NCBI RefSeq assembly: GCF_947499945.1
Contig: NZ_CANMQD010000001.1
Coordinates: 1,612,001-1,676,000 of the forward strand
Reading direction: 5' to 3'
DNA from: an uncultured Sulfitobacter sp.
GTDB lineage: Bacteria > Pseudomonadota > Alphaproteobacteria > Rhodobacterales > Rhodobacteraceae
DNA length: 64,000 nt
Part shown: one piece after another, positions 9,257 to 17,523 of the stretch
How the letters are laid out: every line of letters starts with the position of its first letter
Numbering within the stretch: the stretch's first letter is position 1
Position numbers and translations under genes: made by a program
Notes under the pieces: generated by a model
What the model was told of the DNA's origin: nothing
Databases searched by the model: none
Seen by the model: the letters and a program-made list of their open reading frames with translations, nothing else

Positions 9257-10423
9257 CATGCCGCGCATCCGCTCAGAGCGGCGACGCAGGAGTTCAACGA
9301 CAGTCAGCAAACAGATAGAGATGAATACCAGTATCGTCGCCACGGCGAGGATCGTCGGGCTAATCTGTTCGCGCAGTCCTGTGAACATCTGCCATGGCAG
9401 GGTTTTTTGACCAGCCGAGCCAACGAAGAGCACAACAACCACTTCGTCAAATGATGTGATAAAGGCGAAGAGGCCACCCGAGATCACGCCCGGCAGGATC
9501 AGCGGCATCTGCACACGAAAGAATGTGGTCACAGGGTTGGCACCCATGTTCGCCGCGGCGCGGGTCAGCGAGTTGTCAAAGCCGACCAGTGTCGCCGTCA
9601 CAGTGATGATCACGAATGGAATGCCCAAGGCGGCGTGCGCGAGGACCACCCCAATATACGTTCCCTGCAAACCAACACGACTGTAGAAGAAGTACATACC
9701 AGCGGCAGAGATGATCAGCGGCACGATCATTGGCGAGATCAGGATCGCCATGATCGCGCGGCGGAAGGGCACATGTGGTTGGCTGAGACCGATGGCCGCC
9801 AAAGTGCCAAAGCTGACCGATAGGAGCGTGGCAACAGGCGCAATATAGAGTGAGTTTTTCACCGCATCCTGCCACGCGTCATTGGTAAAGAAGTCGCGAT
9901 AATGCTTGAGCGAGTAGCCCGCAGGATCAAAGCGCAGCATCTCTGGTGTGAATGTAAAGAAGTTCTCGGCATTAAAGCTGAGCGGCATTACGATGATGAT
10001 TGGCGCGATTAGGAAGAAGAAGATCATGCCGCAGAGAGTGCGGAAAGAGAAATGCCACAAAACCTGACCAGGTGTCAAATAAGGGGCCACCTTCGCACGG
10101 TAGCGTCCCTCGTAGAGCCAGAAGATCAGGAACCCAAAGAACCAGCCAAAAAAGGCGCCAACGAAAAGACCGGGAAGGCCAGCGAGTGCAAATCCACCAA
10201 TCGCCAGCAGGAGCGTAAGGCCCCAACGGCTTACCCGTTCATTTTTGGCGACTTTTGTCAGGACAAAGGCGATAACGCCCATCAGGATCGCGCCCCCAAG
10301 GACACCGCCTATCGTGCTACCCTGTCCTGTTCCGATGAAGACGCCGAAAAAGGCACCGAAGGCTGCCACGACCGGAACATAAAAGCTCGGGGCGGTGCGC
10401 GAGATGGGTGTGAGTGCAACCAT
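9245..10423 (-). CDS. Polyamine-type ABC transporter permease (PotC-like), N-terminally extended
   Basis: An inner-membrane permease of the spermidine/putrescine class, 392 residues. The C-terminal ~260 residues hold the usual six-helix permease core with the cytoplasmic EAA-type loop RAAANMGANPVTTFFRV. The first ~115 residues are an extra hydrophobic section with about four predicted membrane segments and many Gly residues, not present in E. coli PotC (264 residues). It is the last gene of the minus-strand unit, 11 bp after the other permease, and should pair with it. Confidence 0.88.
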   Translation of the reverse strand: MVALTPISRTAPSFYVPVVAAFGAFFGVFIGTGQGSTIGGVLGGAILMGVIAFVLTKVAKNERVSRWGLTLLLAIGGFALAGLPGLFVGAFFGWFFGFLIFWLYEGRYRAKVAPYLTPGQVLWHFSFRTLCGMIFFFLIAPIIIVMPLSFNAENFFTFTPEMLRFDPAGYSLKHYRDFFTNDAWQDAVKNSLYIAPVATLLSVSFGTLAAIGLSQPHVPFRRAIMAILISPMIVPLIISAAGMYFFYSRVGLQGTYIGVVLAHAALGIPFVIITVTATLVGFDNSLTRAAANMGANPVTTFFRVQMPLILPGVISGGLFAFITSFDEVVVVLFVGSAGQKTLPWQMFTGLREQISPTILAVATILVFISICLLTVVELLRRRSERMRGMSPS

Positions 10424-10434
10424 TGGTCTGCTCC

Positions 10435-12120
10435 TTATCCGAGTTTCACGTTATCGATGCCGACGATTTTATCGTAGGCGTAATAGAGCAGCATAACAGC
10501 CGCCAAGAGGATCGCGCCCAGCGCTGCACCCAGACCCCAGTTCAGCGAGCTGGAGATGTGATAGGCGATACGGTTCGAGATGAATGTGCCCTCAGTGCCG
10601 CCCACAATCGCGGGAGTGATATAGTAGCCAATGGCGAGAATGAACACGAGGATACTGCCCGCGCCGATGCCCGGCACAGACTGTGGGAAATATACGCGCC
10701 AGAAGGCGGTCCAGTTCGTGGCACCAAGGCTTTTCGCGGCGCGCAGATACGTTGGCTGGATCGTTTGCATGACGGAGTAGAGCGGCAGGATCATGAAAGG
10801 TAACAGGATATGCGTCATCGCAATGATCGTGCCCGTCTGGTTATTGATGAGTGCCAGGCGGTCATCAGTGGCAACAATGCCCAGCCAGACAAGCGTGTCA
10901 TTGATCACACCCTGATCCTGAAGCAACACTTTCCAAGCGGATGTACGCACCAGCAGCGACGTCCAGAACGGTAGCAGCACAAGGATCAGCAGAAGGTTCG
11001 CCTGACGTGCAGGCAGGTTGGCAAGGATCCACGCGACGGGGTAGCCGAGCATGATACAAGACAGCGTGATTATCACCGACATTTTCATCGTGCGGTAGAA
11101 CAGGATGCCATAAATTTGCTGATTTTCGGGGCGCATTTCCGCACCATCCACAGATTTTTGCATGTCGATAGCATTCAGGAAATACCCCGAAGTCAGTTTG
11201 GGGCTATAGGCTTTGATTGTCGTCCAAACGTCCAGATCGTGCCATTTCTTATCGATGTCCAGAAACGCCTCGGAGAAGTTTACAGTCTCGAATGAGGTTG
11301 CTGCGGCTGCGCCGGCCTTGAGTTGTTCTGCGGCTGGACCAGCATAATCGGCCAGTGCGTTCTCTCCTGTCAGGTCTTTGTGAAGCGAGGAGTATACAAT
11401 CGCCCATGGGTCAGTCGTATAGAGGTTTTTCTGGTCTTCATTCTGAGTGAAGGCAGCGTATTTCAGATAGGTCGCGGTGGTTGCAGGCAGAACATCTGCC
11501 ATGCCTTCGCGCAGTTTGAATTTGGGTTGGCGGCCATCTGCTTTTGTCCAGCCTGCCATTGAGGCGAGCCATTCATCGCTCCCCATAAAGCTGTTCCAGT
11601 TTTCACCAGTCTTCCAAAAAGCATCGAGACCTTCGAACTGGTCTTGATAGACCTCGCCCATATCCTCGACTTTGCGGCCCGACTTGCGGAACAGCGATGC
11701 CATGCCTGTCAGCTCATAGTTGAGGCGGCCACCGAGCTTGGTGTGTTCCTTTGCCTCGATGGCATAGAACATGTCGTCATAAAGCGCCTCAAAAACGGCC
11801 TCGTCTGGAATTTCGGTGCCCTTTGCATCCCAATTAGCCAATAAGGTGGTGGTGCGAGGCAGGGTCTCAGATACAATTTCGTTCTCGACAGAGCGGAACA
11901 GCATGTCTGCAATCGGTGCGATGAATGTAACCAGAACAAAGATCAGCAAAGGCGCGATCAGCGCCAGCGCGCGCATCTTTTGCAATCTCAGCGCACGGTT
12001 GAGCGATTTCTTCAGCGGCGTGCCATCGGCGGCAAGCATTGGCCCAGTATAGGCGGCATCGGCGATGCGCGCTTCTGCGGCGGATGATGATGCTGTTTGG
12101 GCTGTTGGTGCGTCGCTCAT
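10435..12120 (-). CDS. Polyamine-type ABC transporter permease (PotB-like) with large insert
   Basis: A 561-residue permease, about twice the size of E. coli PotB. After a hydrophilic start, a first membrane segment lies at about 50-72. A ~265-residue hydrophilic, presumably periplasmic insert (about 73-335, rich in Trp, Lys and acidic residues) follows. The conserved permease core then begins near 340, with the EAA loop RAAKSLGATNWTAFWRV. The insert may be a docking or substrate-handling domain; this is inference. SD GGGGA precedes ATG 12120. It is cotranscribed with the binding protein upstream and the second permease downstream. Confidence 0.88.
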   Translation of the reverse strand: MSDAPTAQTASSSAAEARIADAAYTGPMLAADGTPLKKSLNRALRLQKMRALALIAPLLIFVLVTFIAPIADMLFRSVENEIVSETLPRTTTLLANWDAKGTEIPDEAVFEALYDDMFYAIEAKEHTKLGGRLNYELTGMASLFRKSGRKVEDMGEVYQDQFEGLDAFWKTGENWNSFMGSDEWLASMAGWTKADGRQPKFKLREGMADVLPATTATYLKYAAFTQNEDQKNLYTTDPWAIVYSSLHKDLTGENALADYAGPAAEQLKAGAAAATSFETVNFSEAFLDIDKKWHDLDVWTTIKAYSPKLTSGYFLNAIDMQKSVDGAEMRPENQQIYGILFYRTMKMSVIITLSCIMLGYPVAWILANLPARQANLLLILVLLPFWTSLLVRTSAWKVLLQDQGVINDTLVWLGIVATDDRLALINNQTGTIIAMTHILLPFMILPLYSVMQTIQPTYLRAAKSLGATNWTAFWRVYFPQSVPGIGAGSILVFILAIGYYITPAIVGGTEGTFISNRIAYHISSSLNWGLGAALGAILLAAVMLLYYAYDKIVGIDNVKLG

Positions 12121-12172
12121 GGTGTCCCCATCGGCTTGGTCTTAAGTGGCAAAGTGCCTGATATCAAAGTGT

Positions 12173-12198
12173 GGAGAGGGCCACGATGGGCCCCCTCC
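12173..12198 (-). terminator. Hairpin between binding-protein and permease genes
   Basis: On the minus strand, GGAG-G-GGGCC pairs with GGCCC-T-CTCC across a six-base loop (one G-U pair). It lies 18 bp after the binding-protein stop and 53 bp before the permease start. No U-run follows, so it is more likely an mRNA 3'-protecting or attenuating hairpin, which would keep binding-protein mRNA in excess. Confidence 0.5.
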
Positions 12199-12215
12199 TT
12201 GAAGCTAACGATAGC

Positions 12216-13322
12216 TTATTTAACCAACCACGCCTGGAATTTGGCGTCGATGTCGTCACGGTAGTCTGCCCAGAACTCGTAGTTATACAAGAACGTGTTC
12301 TTTGCATTCTCTGGATCAGTTGGCATGTGCTCTGCCATCTCGATGCCCAACTCTGCGTGCTTGCCCACCAATGGAGCGGAGGATTTACGTGCAGGACCGT
12401 ATGCGATGTACTTGGACTGATCGGCCAGACGCTGTGTGTCTGTGGCGAACATGACGTAGTCCAGTGCACGCGCCTGACGCTCAGGGGACAGGCCTGTTGG
12501 TATGATCCAACCGTCAAGGTCGAACATCTGTGCGTCCCAGAGCATTGCAACAGGCTGGTTCTGCTCAACGATGAGCGAGAAGAGACGACCGTTGTATGTG
12601 GAACCCATTACAACTTCGCCATCGGCGAGCAGTTGCGGTGTGTCGGCACCAGCGGACCACCAGACAACGTCGTCCTTGATGGTTGCAAGCTTATCGAGTG
12701 CTTTCTGCTGACCTTCTTCGGTCGCCAGAGCGTCATAGATCGCGTCTTTTTCTACGCCGTCACACAACAAAGCCCATTCCATGTTACCAATCGGACGCTT
12801 CTCAAGCGAACGTTTGCCTGGATAGGCATCGGTGTCAAAGATTGCGCAGATGTCGGTTGGAGGCGTGTCGCCAACCAGATCGGTGCGGTAGCCAACAGTT
12901 GTGGAATACACGATCTGTGGGATGAAGCAGTCGCCAACCAGCAGGTCGCCGAAATCTTCGGATGCTTTTGTGCCATCAGGCGCATCTGCAAGCTGTGTAT
13001 CAGGGTCGATTTCCATCGCCAGACCCTCGTCACACAAACGCAGAGCGTCGGATGCAACAACGTCAACAACGTCCCATGTCACATTGCCCGCTTCGTTCAT
13101 CGCGCGCAGTTTAGACACGGCCTCGGCAGAGGATTCGTCGTTGATGATCTTTACGCCGGTCATTTCGGAGTAAGGTGTGTGATACGCGTTCTGCTGTGAA
13201 GCGGAGTATGCACCGCCCCATGATACAATTGTCATCTCGGATGCCATGTGGCCATCCGAATGTGCCATGCCAGCCGCAACAGTAAGTGCAGTGGATGCCA
13301 TCAGTGTTTTTGTGAGGTTCAT
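12216..13322 (-). CDS. Polyamine-type ABC transporter substrate-binding protein (PotD-like)
   Basis: A 368-residue periplasmic binding protein. A signal peptide (about 1-22, cleaved near AHSDG) precedes a mature part opening with MTIVSWGGAYSASQQNAYHTPY, the pattern of family-1 spermidine/putrescine-type binding proteins. Later segments such as WWSAGADTPQLLADGEVVMG are also typical. The exact ligand cannot be decided. SD GGGAGAG lies upstream of ATG 13322. It sits between its ATPase and permease genes and is followed by a hairpin. Confidence 0.88.
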   Translation of the reverse strand: MNLTKTLMASTALTVAAGMAHSDGHMASEMTIVSWGGAYSASQQNAYHTPYSEMTGVKIINDESSAEAVSKLRAMNEAGNVTWDVVDVVASDALRLCDEGLAMEIDPDTQLADAPDGTKASEDFGDLLVGDCFIPQIVYSTTVGYRTDLVGDTPPTDICAIFDTDAYPGKRSLEKRPIGNMEWALLCDGVEKDAIYDALATEEGQQKALDKLATIKDDVVWWSAGADTPQLLADGEVVMGSTYNGRLFSLIVEQNQPVAMLWDAQMFDLDGWIIPTGLSPERQARALDYVMFATDTQRLADQSKYIAYGPARKSSAPLVGKHAELGIEMAEHMPTDPENAKNTFLYNYEFWADYRDDIDAKFQAWLVK

Positions 13323-13440
13323 TAGTCTCTCCCAGTTTTATCCCGTTTTTGTATTCCAAGGTCGCAACAACGGGGTTAGTCGCCACCTCTTATAGATCAC
13401 GGCGCGGTGACGCGCCGCGATATGACACGCGGAGTGGACG

Positions 13441-14541
13441 CTATGCGTCCAAGGCGCGGCAATCTTCGGGCAACCAGCCGATTTCGATTTGGGTGCCGGG
13501 TGTGAGGCGAATCTGATCGGGCGCGTTGCGTGTTTTGACGATAAAATCGTCACGCCCTGCAACACGCAGACGCGTGCGGAAAATATCACCCATATAGATG
13601 AATTCCAGCACTTCTGCTTTCAGGGTAAACGCACCGTCTTGCATACGTGATTTGTCAAATTCGACACGCTCTGGGCGTATGGAAACGCGGGTGCGCTCTC
13701 CTGCCTTTGTCACGTTGATCGGTTTGGCTTGGATCAGCTCGCCACTGTCCAACTGTACCATGGCGACGCCACCTTTGATCTCTTTTACAACACCGTCGAG
13801 AGTGTTATTTTCACCGATAAACTGCGCAACAAAACTGTTCTCGGGGGATTCATAAAGCTGATCCGGTGGAGCAAGCTGTTGGATGCGGCCATCGTCAAAC
13901 ACGGCGACGCGGTCTGACATGGTCAGGGCTTCGGTCTGGTCGTGGGTTACATAGACCACAGTAATCCCCAGGTCGTGCGCCAGCCGCGTAATTTCAAACT
14001 GAAGCGTCTCGCGCAGCTGTTTATCCAGAGCGCCAAGCGGCTCGTCCATCAGAACCAGCTCGGGTTCAAACACCAGAGCACGGGCAAGAGCGATCCGCTG
14101 CTGTTGTCCACCAGACAATTGCGCGGGTCTGCGTCCTGCGAAATCCTCCATTTGAACCATGCCCAGTGTGCGCATAATTTTTTCTTCACGCTCCGACTTG
14201 CCAATTTTACGAACTTCCAACGGGAATGACAGGTTTTCAGCAACGGTCATATGCGGAAACAAGGCGTAGTTCTGAAAGACCATACCAATGCCGCGTTTGT
14301 GTGGCGGGATATTATTGATCGACGTGCCGCTCAGGCGGATATCGCCATGCGTTGCTGTCTCGAAACCTGCCAGCATCATGAGGCACGTCGTCTTGCCCGA
14401 ACCTGATGGTCCAAGCATTGTCAAAAACTCGCCCTTTGGCATGCTGAGGTTGAGATCTTTGACGACAAGGTTTTCGCCATCATAGCTTTTTTGTACGCGC
14501 TCAAACTCGACGAATGCGTCGGTGCTTTTGGTATCGGCCAA
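13441..14541 (-). CDS. Polyamine-type ABC transporter ATP-binding protein (PotA-like)
   Basis: A 366-residue ATPase that powers the adjacent permeases. Walker A GPSGSGKTT is at 44-52, followed by the Q-loop, signature LSGGQQQRIALARAL, Walker B LVLMDEPLGALDK and switch His in VTHDQTEA. The C-terminal ~120 residues form a TOBE-type regulatory domain. The start is TTG 14541, 8 bp after AGGGAG. The gene lies downstream of the aminotransferase with a 204-bp gap holding a strong hairpin, so it probably also has its own promoter. Confidence 0.9.
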   Translation of the reverse strand: MADTKSTDAFVEFERVQKSYDGENLVVKDLNLSMPKGEFLTMLGPSGSGKTTCLMMLAGFETATHGDIRLSGTSINNIPPHKRGIGMVFQNYALFPHMTVAENLSFPLEVRKIGKSEREEKIMRTLGMVQMEDFAGRRPAQLSGGQQQRIALARALVFEPELVLMDEPLGALDKQLRETLQFEITRLAHDLGITVVYVTHDQTEALTMSDRVAVFDDGRIQQLAPPDQLYESPENSFVAQFIGENNTLDGVVKEIKGGVAMVQLDSGELIQAKPINVTKAGERTRVSIRPERVEFDKSRMQDGAFTLKAEVLEFIYMGDIFRTRLRVAGRDDFIVKTRNAPDQIRLTPGTQIEIGWLPEDCRALDA

Positions 14542-14708
14542 ATTTATGGCTCCCTGTAGACTTTATTATTATCAACACTGGCGCAAACTAAACGCATGCA
14601 TGCATCTGTTTGCAACTGGATAACATCAAAACCGCATGAATCTTTTAGATTCAAGGAAGATTACCTAAATTTTGTACAGATACAGGCCTATTGCCCTTTA
14701 ACGTGGCT

Positions 14709-14738
14709 GGTTTGGGCGCGATTTGCCGCGCCCAAACC
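14709..14738 (-). terminator. Strong hairpin downstream of aminotransferase gene
   Basis: A perfect 12-bp stem (GGTTTGGGCGCG with its complement) closes a six-base loop, 8 bp past the aminotransferase stop. No U-run is visible on the minus strand, so termination may be partial. The rest of the gap to the ATPase gene (14542-14708) is AT-rich and probably contains a promoter. Confidence 0.6.
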
Positions 14739-14745
14739 GGTCAGC

Positions 14746-16143
14746 CTATGATCCAGCTTTGAGCATATCGCCGTCTTTGAGCGCCTTATATGTCTCATCC
14801 AGCGCTAGTTTCGCGCGGGTGTGAAATACATCAAGCTCTTCTGGCGTGATTACCAACGGGGGAGAAATGATCATTCGGTCACCCACATGGCGCATCACCA
14901 GGTTATTGGCAAAGCACCGCTCGCGGCACATGAAACCTGCGGTGCCTGTGTCCATCGCAAATTTCGCACGTGTTTCTTTGTGGGGTGTCAGGGGCAGGGA
15001 CGCCATCATCCCCGAGACGTTCACACCACCCACCAGCGGATGCTCTCCAAGCTGGGTTAGAACAGCGCGTAATGCGGGGGCCGCAACATTGTTTACGTGA
15101 TCCAAAATCTTCTCATCTTGCATGATGCGCAGGTTTTCGAGCGCAACTGCCGCACAAACGGGATGTCCTGAGTAGGTGTAGCCATGGTTGAATTCGATTG
15201 CGTTGATCACTTCGGCAATTTCGTCACAGACGATCGATCCGCCAATAGGCACATAGCCAGAGCTGAGGCCTTTTGCGATGGTCATAATATGCGGCTTGAT
15301 CCCCATGGTGGTGGAGCCGAACCAGTTGCCCGTGCGGCCAAAGCCACAGATGACCTCATCCGCGATGATCAACACATTATACTTGTCACAAATGCGCTGG
15401 ATTTCAGGCCAATAGGTGCTGGGCGGTACAATCACACCACCAGCGCCCTGCACAGGTTCCGCAATAAAGGCCGCGACTTTCTCAGCGCCCAGTTCAAGGA
15501 TTTTTGCCTCTAGTTCTTGCGCACGCAGCAGACCAAACTCTTCGGGGGTATGGCTACCGCCCTCGGCATACCAATCAGGCTGACCGATATGATGGATGCC
15601 GGGAATTGGAAGACCGCCTTGTGCGTGCATGTACGTCATACCGCCCAAACTGCCTGATCCAACAGTTGAACCATGATAGCCGTTCAAACGGCTGATGATA
15701 TGGGATTTCTCGGGATGACCTTTTTCGGCCCAATAGACCCGTACCATCCGCAGGTTTGTGTCATTCGCCTCAGAGCCTGATCCGGCAAAGAACACATGGT
15801 TCAACCCTTCAGGCGCCAACTTTGCCAACTCGGCCGCCAATGCGATGACGGGCGTGTGAGTGGTGTTGAAGAACGTGTTGTAAAACGGCAGCTCTTGCAT
15901 TTGACGCGTTGCAACTTTGACCAGTTCGTCACGACCATATCCGAGGTTGACGCACCACAAACCTGCCATGGCATCAAGGATTTCGTTTCCCTCGCTGTCG
16001 CGCAGATAGATGCCTTTGCCGCTGGTGATCACGCGCGCGCCACGTTCCTTCAACTCGTTGTTGGTGGTGAACGGATGCATGTGATGCGCCCCGTCGAGCG
16101 CCTGCAATTCGGCAGTTGGCAGATGGTTCGAAACGATTGTCAT
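14746..16143 (-). CDS. Class III aminotransferase, putrescine/omega-amino acid type (SpuC-like)
   Basis: A 465-residue PLP-dependent enzyme of fold type I, class III. Visible motifs are the PLP phosphate-binding GSGSEAND, ADEVICGFGRTG (PLP-contacting Asp) and the Schiff-base Lys in TIAKGLSSGY. Close relatives transfer the amino group of putrescine or other omega-amines to pyruvate. Flanking polyamine importers favour putrescine catabolism, giving 4-aminobutanal, but other amines are possible. It is first in the minus-strand unit and shares the 16144-16367 regulatory gap with the plus-strand importer. Confidence 0.88.
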   Translation of the reverse strand: MTIVSNHLPTAELQALDGAHHMHPFTTNNELKERGARVITSGKGIYLRDSEGNEILDAMAGLWCVNLGYGRDELVKVATRQMQELPFYNTFFNTTHTPVIALAAELAKLAPEGLNHVFFAGSGSEANDTNLRMVRVYWAEKGHPEKSHIISRLNGYHGSTVGSGSLGGMTYMHAQGGLPIPGIHHIGQPDWYAEGGSHTPEEFGLLRAQELEAKILELGAEKVAAFIAEPVQGAGGVIVPPSTYWPEIQRICDKYNVLIIADEVICGFGRTGNWFGSTTMGIKPHIMTIAKGLSSGYVPIGGSIVCDEIAEVINAIEFNHGYTYSGHPVCAAVALENLRIMQDEKILDHVNNVAAPALRAVLTQLGEHPLVGGVNVSGMMASLPLTPHKETRAKFAMDTGTAGFMCRERCFANNLVMRHVGDRMIISPPLVITPEELDVFHTRAKLALDETYKALKDGDMLKAGS

Positions 16144-16175
16144 GAAAGGCCCCTATCAGGATGGAGTTTGGCTGC

Positions 16176-16196
16176 GATCAAAATATGATCAAATTT
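16176..16196. promoter_or_regulatory. Candidate operator, left half (TGATCAAATTT)
   Basis: GATCAAA is repeated at 16176 and 16187, and TGATCAAATTT spans 16186-16196, about 43 bp upstream of the aminotransferase start. The same 11-mer recurs in reverse orientation at 16307-16317. The regulator is not identified. Confidence 0.45.
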
Positions 16197-16306
16197 CTGC
16201 GCGGTCAATCAAACACTCCGCAACAAGGTTCTGCGAGCGCTGAATTTGTGAACAAAATGCCGTCAACGACGGCCTTGCGTGATGAAACAACTTGGCAAGA
16301 CGTGTA

Positions 16307-16317
16307 AAATTTGATCA
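16307..16317. promoter_or_regulatory. Candidate operator, right half (AAATTTGATCA)
   Basis: This is the exact reverse complement of 16186-16196, about 51 bp upstream of the plus-strand binding-protein start. The mirrored position relative to both divergent genes suggests one regulator acting on both units, possibly by looping across the 110 bp between the sites. Confidence 0.45.
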
Positions 16318-16367
16318 CAATCCCGCCAATGCCGGGCCAACCCGGCGTCACCTATGGGAGTCTCATA

Positions 16368-17453
16368 ATGATTAAGACACTTTTGACGGGCACCGCAGCG
16401 GTGGCCTTGATGGCCAGCACAGCGTTTGCCGAAGAAGTACGCGTTTACAACTGGTCCGACTACATCGACGAAGAATTGCTGGCCAAGTTTGAAGAAGAAA
16501 CAGGCCTTCAACTGATTTACGATGTTTTCGACAGCAACGAGGTTCTGGAAACCAAAATGCTGGCAGGCGGCTCGGGCTATGATGTAGTTGTGCCGTCGGG
16601 CACCTTTCTCCAGCGTCAGATCGTTGCCGGTGCATTCCAGAAGCTCGATATGGATAAATTGCCGAACATCTCCAACATGTGGGATGTCGTTTCCAGCCGT
16701 ACAGAGCAGTATGATCCGGAAAACGCCTACTCCATAAACTATATGTGGGGCACCACGGGCATCGGTGTGAATGTTGGTAAGGTAAAAGAGATTCTCGGAG
16801 ACGACGCCCCGATTGATTCACTCGAGTTGGTCCTGAACCCTGACAACATGTCCAAGCTGGGTGATTGCGGTGTGCACTTCCTTGATGCACCTGCTGAAAT
16901 GATCCCAATGACGCTGAAATACATTGGCGAAGACCCAGACAGCCATGATCCAGAAGTCATCGCCAAGGCCGAAGATGTTCTGCTGAAAATCCGTCCCTAT
17001 ATCCAGAAGTTCCACAGCTCTGAGTATATTCAGGCGCTGGCGAATGGTGACATCTGTGTCGCAGTAGGCTGGTCCGGTGATATCCTTCAGGCACGTGACC
17101 GTGCAGCAGAGGCCGAGAACGGTGTCGAAATCGCATATCACGCCGCTAAAGAGGGCGCACAGATGTGGTTTGACCAGATGGCCATTCCAGTGGATGCACC
17201 GAACGTTGACGGCGCACACAAATTTCTGAACTTCATAATGGACGCGCAGAATATGGCGGCGGCATCAAACTATGTCTATTACGCCAATGGCAACGAGGCC
17301 TCGCAGGAGTTCCTTGTAGAAGACGTGAGCGGCGATCCCGCGATCTACCCTGATGCGGCGACGCTGGACAATTTGTTCACCACGACGCCCTACCCGCCCA
17401 AGGTGCAGCGTGTCGTGACGCGGACTTGGACCAAGATCAAGTCTGGCACCTGA
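16368..17453 (+). CDS. Putrescine-type ABC transporter substrate-binding protein (PotF-like)
   Basis: A 361-residue periplasmic binding protein. A clear signal peptide (1-21, ending STAFAEE) precedes EVRVYNWSDYIDEELLAKFE, the classic N-terminus of PotF/SpuD polyamine-binding proteins. Later typical stretches are VVVPSGTFLQRQ and INYMWGTTGIGVN. ATG 16368 is preceded by GGGAG; in-frame ATGs from 16311 would spoil the signal peptide. A hairpin terminator follows the gene before the ATPase gene. Confidence 0.93.
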   Translation: MIKTLLTGTAAVALMASTAFAEEVRVYNWSDYIDEELLAKFEEETGLQLIYDVFDSNEVLETKMLAGGSGYDVVVPSGTFLQRQIVAGAFQKLDMDKLPNISNMWDVVSSRTEQYDPENAYSINYMWGTTGIGVNVGKVKEILGDDAPIDSLELVLNPDNMSKLGDCGVHFLDAPAEMIPMTLKYIGEDPDSHDPEVIAKAEDVLLKIRPYIQKFHSSEYIQALANGDICVAVGWSGDILQARDRAAEAENGVEIAYHAAKEGAQMWFDQMAIPVDAPNVDGAHKFLNFIMDAQNMAAASNYVYYANGNEASQEFLVEDVSGDPAIYPDAATLDNLFTTTPYPPKVQRVVTRTWTKIKSGT

Positions 17454-17465
17454 TTCTAAAAGAGA

Positions 17466-17489
17466 GGGCGGCACCAGACGGTGCCGCCC
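17466..17489 (+). terminator. Hairpin after binding-protein gene
   Basis: A perfect 10-bp GC-rich stem (GGGCGGCACC and its complement) with an AGAC loop and a short TTT follows the binding-protein stop by 12 bp. The downstream ATPase gene starts 34 bp later, so it probably works as a partial terminator giving excess binding-protein transcript. Confidence 0.75.
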
Positions 17490-17523
17490 TTTCGCCACGC
17501 CTCGTGCGCAAGGAATATCATTC

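Noticed and set aside
12171..13199. A 342-residue open frame on the + strand, antisense to the binding-protein gene
   Set aside because: The minus strand encodes a complete signal-peptide-bearing binding protein with family motifs; the antisense frame shows no domain and odd Cys/His/Val composition.
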